The translations under genes and the position numbers were made by a program. This document shows positions 55,990 through 64,000 of a stretch of 64,000 nucleotides of DNA, one piece after another. The notes beneath the pieces are model-generated. The model was given only the letters and a program-made list of their open reading frames with translations, had not been told where the DNA came from and searched no databases. This stretch comes from Beta vulgaris subsp. vulgaris (taxonomy: Eukaryota; Streptophyta; Magnoliopsida; Caryophyllales; Amaranthaceae): positions 50,403,816 through 50,467,815 of the forward strand of contig NC_079208.1 of the NCBI RefSeq assembly GCF_026745355.1, read 5' to 3'. Each line of letters starts with the position of its first letter. Position 1 is the first letter of the stretch.

Positions 55990-58900
55990 GTTTCATCTTC
56001 ATCTTGTGTGTCCCAGTCCATAGAAAGCTTCTACACACAAAGGTCACTTCATGGATTACAGCCTTAGGCAATACAAAAATCTGCCCACAGTATACATGAA
56101 TACTCATTAAGACACTATGAACAAGTTGACTCCAAGCAGCAAATGAAAGATTCCTCGAGCTCCACAGTTTTGTTAGTGTACCATTTTACCAATTAAAGCC
56201 TGACAATCATGGGCTTTAAGTATCATGGTAGATATGGGAACCCCAAATATCTAAATGGCAGATTCCAAATAGTGAACCCACTCACTTTAGTGACTCTCTG
56301 GGTCTCCTGGTCATTCATTCCAGTAAAATAAACTTCAGACTTATTCTTGTTTACTTCAAGGCCAGAGGCATTAGAGAACATTTGCATACCTTGTAACAAG
56401 GTGTAGATGGACCTGAAATCACCATTACAAAATAGAAGCATGTCATCTGCAAAATATAGGTGTACTAGCTTCAATTCTTTACACCTTGCATGAAATCTGA
56501 ATCCTTCCTGCTCCCGAACATAGCAAAGAATCCTGTCAAGATAATCCATGCAGAGTGCAAATAATAAAGGGGACACAGGGTCCCCTTGTCTCAGAACTCT
56601 ATGACTTTCAAAAAAACCACAAGCGGCTCAATTCAACATAATAGAGAATCTTGGAGACCTCACACACTCCATAATTAAGTTCACAAAAGATGAAGGAAAG
56701 CCAGTCTCCTCAAGCATTTGCTGGACAAAATTCCAGTTCACTGTGTCATAGGCTTTCTTGAGGTCCAATTTTAGCAAGCATCCTGCTCTTTTATTCTTCC
56801 TTTTGTACAACTTCACAAGGTCTTGGCAAATCATTACATTATTAATAATACTTCTCCCAGCAACAAATGTTCCTTGACTCGGAGAGATAATATCAGGTAG
56901 GATTCTGTTCAGCTTTTCACTAATCAGTTTTGTAATGCATTTGTAGAGTAACGAGCAACATGCAATTGGCCTAAAATCACTCACATTTTCAAGGCATTTT
57001 ATTTTGGGCACAAGTGTTAGAGTAAGGACATTAATCACCTTCAGTAGCTTTCTAGTTTGAAAAAAAATCCAGAATGGCATCAATGACATCTTAATTCACC
57101 ACATCCCAGCAATGTTTATAGAACTTGTTGCTAAAACCATCAGCCCCGGGAGCCTTCCCATCAGGAATACTAAACAAAACCCTCTTCACATCCTCCCTAG
57201 TGATCTCACTATTCAGGATTTGTAAATGCCCTTCGTTCAGTTGTTTCCCTTTGTGTATGAGTGCCTGAAGGACCAATTGTTTTTGCTCTTTACAAGCAAA
57301 CAGACCTTGATAGTAGTCAAGGAAGGCCTGCTCCACTTTACCCCTCTCATTCACCCAACATCCATCCATAGTGTGTATGGCATGAATCTTGTTTTGGTAC
57401 CTCTTTCTTTTTGCTTGATAAAAAAATTGGGTGTTTTCATCCCCACACCTAAGTCAAGCCAACTTCGATTTCTGCTGTAAAAATGAATTCATGTTATGTT
57501 GAGCATCTCTAAGTCTTGTCAGGGCCTCTATTTCTCTAGTAGCCAAGTTCACATCACCCATCTGTCTATGCATCTTCATTTGGATATTAGCCAGCTCATG
57601 CTTAGCTTTTATCACACTAGCTTCAACATCTCCAAACCCTTCTTTAATTTGTTCATCAATTTCAGTGCCTGCTTGACAAGCTTCAACTTCTCACAAACTC
57701 TAAACATAGGGCATCCTATAACCTGCTTTCCACTCATTTCTGACAGCATTCAACATGGGAGAGGGGGGGGGGGTGAGTGTACCACATATTATGAAATCTA
57801 AATGGTGTTTTCTTTCCAATGTCAGGGTAGACACTTAAGAGGGCATGTGTGTGGTCATAGTTACCCTCAGGCAAGAAAACCACTTTGGCTGCATAATATT
57901 TATCAATCCACTCTGAATTGCCCAATACCCTATCGATTCTGGAGAACACTCTCCTTGCCCCCTCATGTTTGTTATTCCAGGTAAAAATACCTCTCTGTAG
58001 ATTTCACATCAACAAGGTGACAATATTCTAAGCAATCCACCATATCAATCACTTCAAAGTTCCTAACAGTGGCACCAATCCTATCATCAAATCTACTCAG
58101 GGCATAAAAATCCCCCATAAGGACCCAAGGTTTCAACCCTCCAGTTGCAATGTTTTTTAGCCTACTCCACAGATCTCTTATACTCATCGGTCCATTAAAC
58201 CCATACACGAAAGTACACAAGAACTCCTCATTATGTCTTGGGGTAATACAATAATATATGAATTGATTTATCATACTTACTATGTCAACAGTAAAGGAAT
58301 TAGGGCACCGACCAATAATAATCCTCCCATTTCCATGACAGCTATTGTTATAGGAGAAACACCATATAGGGCACAGATTTAAGTACATATTACCTAATTT
58401 AGGGTTTTTAACCCTAATCTCCAAAAGGCCATATAATTTTACATTATGAGAGTTGAGAAAAGACCTCACCTCATTCTACTTGGCTACTGTGTTTAGGCTA
58501 GGCCTGGCAAAAGCCGACCCAACCTGACAACCCGACCCGAACCCGACCCGAAATTAGCGGATTTGGGTTGAGATTTTCAACCCGATTAGTTAAATGGGTC
58601 GACCTGAACCCGACCTGAAAGTTAAATGGGTCAGGTTCAGGTCGAATTTTCTGACTTGAAAATGACCCACTTGACCTGATTTGTAAATGGGTCAAAATCA
58701 GGTCGGGTCAACCCGTATAACCTAATCCGAATAATTGAACTAAAAAAAATTTGTCCAGCCCAAAGATTTTACATTTAATTTGTAACTTGGGCTAATGAAT
58801 TATATGTCCAATTATCCAGCCCAAAAAAGTGAAAAAATAAGCATATAAATAACAAAACCCTACTTCCCTTTCCTTCCTTTTGTGTTTTGTCTGCCCACCC

Positions 58901-59881
58901 TATCCCTCCTCACTTCATCAGTGCCTCTAAGGCTCTCACAGTCCCACTCTATCTAATTCTCTTCCATCTTCTTCATTTTCTTCTCACCTCAATTTATCTT
59001 TTTACTTTTTATTCCTAATTTCTCATCTTTCATTTAAACGTGTACTAAGCCTAAGGTAATTATTCTTGTCTAATTTATTCATTATTTGTAATTGTTCTTT
59101 TACTCTTTTTAACATTGTTTTTGCTCGAATAATTTCTGTTACTTTTTGGTTTTTATTTTGCAGATTATTTACTCCGGTATTTTTTATAAATTTGCTTCAT
59201 TTTTCCTCGTTTTTCTTTTTGGATTTGTATTCGTTTTTTTCTCTCGATTTGTTTAGTAATTATTCGATTCGTGCTATAGCCTATAGCTACTAATTATTCG
59301 ATTTGCTTTAATTTGTAATTATTCGATTTGTATTTGAAGTTCTGTAATTGTTTAATTATTCGATTTGTATTTGAAGTTCTTTGTAATCTCGGTTGTAACT
59401 TGTGTTTTAGCTTTGAACTATGAGTCTATGATGTTTCAATACTTCAATGGTGTGTAATATTTTAAATTCAGTTCTTCAAGTGAAGATTATGTAATTAATG
59501 AACTAATTATAAATTTAAGACTTGTTTAAACTTTTAAAACATGTTCTAAACTCTGAATTCATATTAAGCAATTATTCAGCTATTCTTAGGCCTTTTTGCT
59601 TACTTTTTCAGATCTAAAATGGGCTGATATTAGCCAAATTTAGTTTTTTAAATAATAAAAATATGAAAAACAGGTCAAAGCAGGTCCGTTTTAGGTTGAC
59701 CCGAGCCTGAAACAGATTAGGTTAGGTCGTAAAAATTGACCTGAAAACCTAAACAGATCAGGTTCAGGTTGGGGGCTCCTGACCCGAACCCGAAATGACC
59801 CGAACCTGCTTTTGACACGACCTGATCTGTTTGCCACCCCTAGTTTAGGCCTCTTACATTCCAAGCCAATATGTTATCCAT
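55990..59881 (-). pseudogene. LINE ORF2: endonuclease and reverse transcriptase (broken)
   Basis: Starts at 59881 with MDNILAWNVRGLN, the usual start of plant L1 ORF2; the hAT insertion follows at once, and the frame resumes at 58498 with a stop (TVAK*NEVRSFLN). Endonuclease pieces: KLYGLLEIRVKNPK, VLMGDFYAL (Tyr where GDFN has Asn). RT pieces: PDGKAPGADGF (57091-57369), FRPIACCSLLYKCITKLI and LLKLDLKKAYDTVNW (56628-57089), LYFADDMLLF (56223-56576), then NLSFAAWSQLVHSVLMSIHV near 56100. Several stops and frameshifts make it dead. Confidence 0.85.
58499..59842. mobile_element. Non-autonomous hAT element (1344 bp) in the LINE
   Basis: Ends TAGGCCTGGCAAAAGCC and inverted TAGGGGTGGCAAACAG with a perfect 8-bp duplication GTTTAGGC (58491-58498, 59843-59850). 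Dense subterminal GACCCGAACCCG-type repeats on both sides. The middle resembles a CT-rich leader exon and intron (AAG|GTAATT near 59055) but has no transposase. Confidence 0.92.
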
Positions 59882-60004
59882 TAGGAGAAGGGGAGGCCAC
59901 CCATGCTCCCTTCCACCAGTGTTCTCAACATTCTGCTGCACATGTGCTGCTCCTGATCCACCATCATCTTTAGGTATGCGAATTGCATCTGAGCTTCTAG
60001 CCTC

Positions 60005-61136
60005 CTAATTAGTATTCTGTAAGGCTATAAACGAGTTATGTGTTGGTATGACAGGGGTAGTCACATCAACTCTGGCCTTTTGATTTCCTACCATGGTGAA
60101 CCCCTCCTCATCCGCCCTCTTTTTCTGCACCCATATCTTCCTTCCAGTATTTTTCCTACAAGCTATTGCCTCATGACCATAGCCAAGACACTTCTCACAC
60201 AATATCCACTCATATTCTACCTTTTGTTCCATCACCACACTATGCTTATTTACAAAAGAAATGACCTTTGGTAGCACCTGTTGGATGCCAACCTCCACCA
60301 TAATACGAGCAAATACCAATTTGTCCTTGGATCGAGTTGCTTGATCCATTTGCTTAACAGGTCCAATAAGTCCACCAATCTTGTATAGACTCTTTTCGTC
60401 CTAATATTTTATAGGAAGTCCCGGAAGTTTAATCTAAATAGGTACATTCTTCAATTCTATTTTATTCATAAACATATCAGGATCCCACAATTTCACCACT
60501 AGGGGCTTCTGATCAAAGAAATTAAATCCTTCATTGGCCGCTTTCAAGTTGGATTCCATGGTAGCAAAGCGCACTATGAACACTCCCTTCCCAATAAATA
60601 TGATTTTATCAATCCCTAATTTTTCCCAAATTTGCCAAAAATAACCCTCCGTGATAGTAAGATGGGGGTTAGCTCCTAATACATAGCAAACAATTGCTGA
60701 TGACCAATACTCAACTTCTTCCTGAATGTCTTCAGTATCCATCATAACATATGGTAGATTCGCACCTGGACTCATCAGATTGTTCACATAGCCAAGTTGT
60801 GCTGTTTCTTCCTCAACCCTCTCAGCCTAGGATAGTCTTCTTGGTGTAGAAGTGGGCTTTGAAGCACTATTTATCACCTTCAACCACTGCGACAGACCGT
60901 TTTCTCCATAGAATGTTGTATTTGCTCCTTTATAGTTACAGGGGGACCTCCATTGTTATTTCTCCCACAACTTCATCGAGGTCGGTGTGTTCATGAATTG
61001 GACTTGGGATGTTCAACTCCGACACGCCAATTATTTCATCCAGAGACTTTGTCTTCCTCACCGGAGAAGACGACGGACCCTTCGACATGCCTTTACCCTT
61101 CTGAGCACTCTTCTTCGCTCCACGACCTCTAGCCAT
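60005..61136 (-). pseudogene. LINE ORF1: DUF4283 domain and zinc knuckle protein (broken)
   Basis: Three frames in order: basic N-terminus MARGRGAKKSAQKGKG (60936-61136), DUF4283 RNA-binding-type domain (60434-60787; GYFWQIWEKLGIDKI, GVFIVRFATMES, FFDQKPLVVKLW), and C-terminal part with CCHC knuckle CEKCLGYGHEAIAC (60005-60349). In the LINE life cycle this protein coats the RNA. Frame changes between the pieces mark it as inactive. Confidence 0.8.
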
Positions 61137-61355
61137 GGCGTCAACATATGCAAGGACAGAATTGCCTTAACGTGCGCTGAGAGATGGAACGAGAGAAACA
61201 TGACTCATTTTAATTCGTCTATTTTTTTGGAGAAAGTAAGTTTTGAGTTTTTTCAAAGAAAAAGAGTAGTCTTCTCCTCTTAATTATTGTCAAACTTTGT
61301 TATCGGAAGATTGTAAAAGGCTATTTGCCGTAACTTCATGAACTTTAATGATATA

Positions 61356-61562
61356 CTTCCTCCGTTTCATATTACTCGCTACACTTCTCAATTCACGGAC
61401 TCCTGGGCAATTTTTGGAGAAGAGAGAGGTAGAGAGTAAAAATAAAAGGGACCCATGTGGGAGGAGAGAGATAGAGAGAGTTTATTGCCCCAAAAAAAGT
61501 GTAGCAAGTAATGTGAAACTTTCCATAATGAAAATATAGCGAGTATTTTGAAACGGAGGAAG
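61356..61562. mobile_element. Stowaway-type MITE (207 bp)
   Basis: CTTCCTCCGTTTCATATTAC at left, inverted AAACGGAGGAAG at right, TA on both sides, with inner inverted TACTCGCTACACTT words. Confidence 0.85.
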
Positions 61563-61796
61563 TAGTTTGTTCACACAAAAAAAAAACTAGGACTTTTTGG
61601 TTTAGGGTATCCGTCTTATACATACCCACATTCCCAATTTATAGATTCCCATGTGATATGACGCGGCGTTTGTCGTTTGAGGATTTGCGATGAAAGGAAA
61701 CGCAAAATATAATTCCACTACACCAACCAAGTCGTTTATAAGTCCAAGTACTTATTAATAAGAGCAACTACTTATATATCTACAATCCGACTTGCG

Positions 61797-62308
61797 TGGA
61801 CCCGGTTCACACTAAAAATAGTGTGGACCAGGTCCAGGCACGTGACCCGTTATATCATTTTAACATACACTATATCATTATAACATACACTATATCACTT
61901 TAACATACACTATATTACTTTAACATACACTATATCATTTTAACACACACTATATCACTTTAACACACCCTATATCACTTTAACACACACTATATCACTT
62001 TAACATACACTATATCATTGTAACATACACTATATCATTTTAACACATACTATATCACTTTAACATACACTATATCATTATAACATACACTATATCACTT
62101 TAACATACACTATATCACTGTAACATATACTATATCATTTTAATATACACTATATCATTTTAACATACACTATATCACTGTAACATACACTATATCATTT
62201 TAATATACACTATATCATTTTAACATACACTATATCATATCAAAATACACTATCATAAACTCACGTGATATGGATCGGGTGCACACTAATTAGTGTGCAC
62301 CGGGTTCA
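61797..62308. mobile_element. Inverted-repeat element filled with 20-bp tandem repeats (copy 2)
   Basis: Outer inverted repeats TGGACCCGGTTCACACTAA and inverted TGAACCCGGTGCACACTAA, each continuing into TAGTGTG to form an inner palindrome, then CACGTGA. Between them is a strict 20-bp array. Same plan as 25342-25927. No target duplication was established. Confidence 0.65.
61852..62255. repeat. 20-bp minisatellite, about 20 copies
   Basis: Unit TATATCACTTTAACATACAC with few variants (CATT, CACTG, AATAT), exact 20-bp period over 400 bp. Confidence 0.97.
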
Positions 62309-62327
62309 TATTAGTTTTTTTAATATA

Positions 62328-62589
62328 TCTATACTAATATATTAAAAGGCGTGTCTAAGCCAGAAACGGTGCCATGTGGCGCTCTCCCTAAGGGAGTTTT
62401 ACTCCATGTAATCCACAACAATAAAAAAAATTAGAAATTGCATAGTGTAAGGTTTGATCCCGAAATCTCAAGAACAAACACTAAAGTCTTAACCACTAGA
62501 CCAAATAATATTTAGTGTTATCATCTTATTATAATTATAATAAATGAAAATTTTCCGTACCCGGGGCGTAGCCCGAGCCTAATAACTAG
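62328..62589 (+). mobile_element. Non-autonomous Helitron (family A), 262 bp
   Basis: 5' TCTATACTAATATATT after A; 3' hairpin CCGGGGCGTAGCCCG followed by CTAATAACTAG and T. A/T target, no duplication, as expected for Helitrons. Aligns with the interrupted copy at 55025-55649. Confidence 0.9.
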
Positions 62590-63128
62590 TTTATCTATAA
62601 ATACTGGACATATAATAGATGTTTTTATCAAATCACCCCAAATTTATTGCTTGTCTTAGGTGAATCGTACTTATAATTCATCGATTTCAGGTAAATATAA
62701 CTTCCCCTATTTTCGATTTTGCGGTGCTTTTTGTTTTTTTTATAACAACCATCTAATTCATTTGGGATTTTTGCTTCATTCTTATTGATTTACGTTTGAT
62801 TAACGTTTTTTGATTAGTTTTCTTCATCCTTATGTTTATTTCATTATGTTCTTGTTTACTTATCATCATTTTTTATGCGATGTCATTTTTATTAACTGTT
62901 TTTTTTTGTCACTTATGTCTATCATAATTTGCTTGAAGACGATAATTTTCTTTGTGATTAGCGTCTAATTATTTATATGCTGATGAAAGGGAGAGGACTG
63001 CTTTTATTGAAATTGAAATTATCGTCTAATTTTTCTGCTTTGTATTTCCTTCACTTATATATAATAGAGATTTGAATAATGATAAACAAATAACTTAAAA
63101 AACCAACGAAACATTAATTTAAGAAATA

Positions 63129-63595
63129 CTTCTTTCTTCTTATAATAAGTGAAACACTTCTCTAAAAAAGTTCTCACATAAGCTTTTTAAGTAGCTTTTA
63201 GTGTCTTGACTAGGTCAAAACACTAATTAGAAAAAAATAAGAGTGTTTGGCAAGGTAGTGGTGTAAGTAGCTTTTAGTGGTACAAGTAGTGTTTTAGTAG
63301 TGTTTATCAAAAGCTACAATTTGTAGCTTTTGGGTAGCTTTTAGTGGTGTATAAATTATATGTTAAAGTTTTATTTGAATTTTCAACTAGTTATTCTTAA
63401 ACAGCTACTTTGACAACTTCTTTTACCGAACATCAATATTTTACACCGCTACCTGGACAGCTAACGGCTAACAGCTACACACCAACCACTAACAGCTACT
63501 CTCACAGCTAAAAGCTATCACCACAGCTACTGTTGCTGTTGCCGAACACGCCCATAAAGGAGAGCAGTGTTTCACTTATCATGGAACGGAGGAAG
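63129..63595. mobile_element. Stowaway-type MITE interrupted by a PIF/Harbinger MITE
   Basis: CTTCTTTCTTCTTATAATAA and inverted CTTCCTCCGTTCCATGATAA (both followed by GTGAAACACT) with TA on both sides. Its middle holds the element at 63241-63554. Confidence 0.75.
63241..63554. mobile_element. PIF/Harbinger-type MITE nested in a Stowaway MITE
   Basis: GAGTGTTTGGCAA and inverted GGGCGTGTTCGGCAA ends, TAA on both sides, with inner repeated TAGCTTTTAGTGG/CAGCTA words. Confidence 0.75.
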
Positions 63596-63609
63596 TAGAT
63601 ATTTAAAAA

Positions 63610-63716
63610 ATTAAAATTATTATAAATATTTGTTCAAATTATTTTTTTTTATAGCAATGATGAATAACTAATTGAGAAAAAAGAATGTTAATGTAACACG
63701 CGTGCAAAAATACTAG
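63610..63716 (+). mobile_element. Helitron 3'-end fragment (family B)
   Basis: Ends AACACGCGTGCAAAAATACTAG followed by T; the ACACGCGTG hairpin and CTAG end fit a Helitron terminus. Aligns with the minus-strand fragment at 19943-20110. Confidence 0.5.
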
Positions 63717-63769
63717 TGTGGGTATGTTAAAAGCATATTAGGGCAAAACTTTATTAATTAATTACCACC

Positions 63770-64000
63770 CTGTTTCAAAATTCTAAAGCGTGAACGATTT
63801 TGAAGCCCAACCTCTTTCTCCATCCAAAGGACCAAGATCCAACTCTCCATTAAAACCCCCCCAGCTTTTCCTCATTTTCACCCTCCATTCTTTTTCCCTC
63901 CATTAGCACCCCTATCTGCCAAGTGCCAAACTCAAATTCCCAAATTTAATTCATTGTAACACCAAAAATATCTGGAACCACAACAGCTCCTCACAATCAT
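63770..64000 (+). other. CT-rich sequence at the window edge, possible gene leader
   Basis: Pyrimidine-rich, with runs such as AAACCCCCCC and CTCATTTTCACCCTCC. This resembles a 5' leader of a gene beyond the right edge, but no start codon with a sustained frame is visible. Confidence 0.25.

Larger units (their letters stand above)
55990..61205 (-). mobile_element. L1-type LINE, decayed, with hAT insertion
   Basis: Minus-strand LINE with ORF1 (DUF4283 plus zinc knuckle) and ORF2 (endonuclease, reverse transcriptase). A hAT element (58499-59842) splits ORF2 near its start. The 3' part (rest of RT, zf-RVT, RNase H, poly-A) is absent below about 55990, which is unlike the usual 5' truncation. 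The ORF1 side seems complete up to about 61200. Confidence 0.85.
61618..63025 (+). other. Diverged duplicate of the promoter/5'UTR of NB-ARC paralog 3, without coding exon
   Basis: Matches to 45440-46110 in order: TATAGATTCCCAT, TGACGCG, AAGAGCA, TGAATCGTACTT, the exon end followed by GTAAA, AACTTCCC/TTTTCGATTTT, ATTCATTTGGGATTT, TTACGTTTGATTAACG, TAGCGTCTAATTAT and GCTGAT. The match ends near 63025, before any acceptor or ATG, and a minisatellite element plus a Helitron split the promoter part. No NB-ARC coding exon follows in the window. Confidence 0.75.

Noticed and set aside
61852..62255. CRISPR-like array
   Set aside because: The 20-bp units are contiguous with no unique spacers; it is a minisatellite in plant DNA.

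Overview
This window looks like eudicot plant nuclear DNA. It is AT-rich, has intron-containing genes, and carries resistance-type NB-ARC genes in a dense bed of plant transposons: Mutator-like (MULE), hAT, PIF/Harbinger, Stowaway, Helitron, LINE, LTR solo elements and a tiny LTR element. Gene content and repeat style would fit Caryophyllales (Amaranthaceae), but that is a low-confidence guess. I see no rRNA, tRNA, CRISPR or bacterial-type operon.

Host genes. Three related short NB-ARC genes lie at 2.6-3.7 kb (-), 10.6-11.8 kb (-) and 46.2-47.4 kb (+). Each has one coding exon, apparently preceded by a 5'UTR intron. Each protein has a hydrophobic N-terminus, a basic NLS-like cluster and a P-loop, and stops just after the GLPL region, so ARC2/MHD and LRRs are absent. 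All three replace the second kinase-2 aspartate with glycine. A larger NB-ARC-LRR gene of RPS2/RPS5 type (28.8-31.3 kb, -) has MHD and LRRs but no recognisable coiled-coil domain. At 61.6-63.0 kb a diverged copy of the promoter and 5'UTR of the third short gene is present without a coding exon.

Mobile DNA by region. 4-7 kb: MITEs and an AGC-kinase fragment. 7.2-8.6 kb: a LINE-like non-autonomous element with a 15-bp target-site duplication (TSD) and a row of perfect hairpins; a second copy lies at 51.6-53.2 kb on the other strand. 9.8-19.6 kb: three MULEs, one with a decayed transposase. 20-25 kb: a hAT relic split by a solo LTR, then a complete 290-bp mini-LTR element. 25.3-28.5 kb: a minisatellite-filled inverted-repeat element and PIF/Harbinger MITEs. 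35.3-44.1 kb: a MULE, a hAT element and a Gypsy-type solo LTR that holds an apparently intact MULE. That MULE has a 1029-aa spliced transposase and a convergent GRF zinc-finger gene. 49-55.6 kb: LINE remains, MITEs and a Helitron carrying a MULE. 56-61.2 kb: a decayed LINE with a hAT element in the first codons of ORF2. 61.3-63.7 kb: MITEs, a Helitron and a second minisatellite element.

Most distinctive signals: (1) the ordered hairpin array shared by two diverged LINE-like elements, with different stem sequences but retained pairing; (2) a GRF zinc-finger/coiled-coil gene recurring in three MULEs, one of which keeps only that gene; (3) the short NB-ARC family with conserved loss of the kinase-2 aspartate; (4) two inverted-repeat elements filled with 20-bp tandem repeats.
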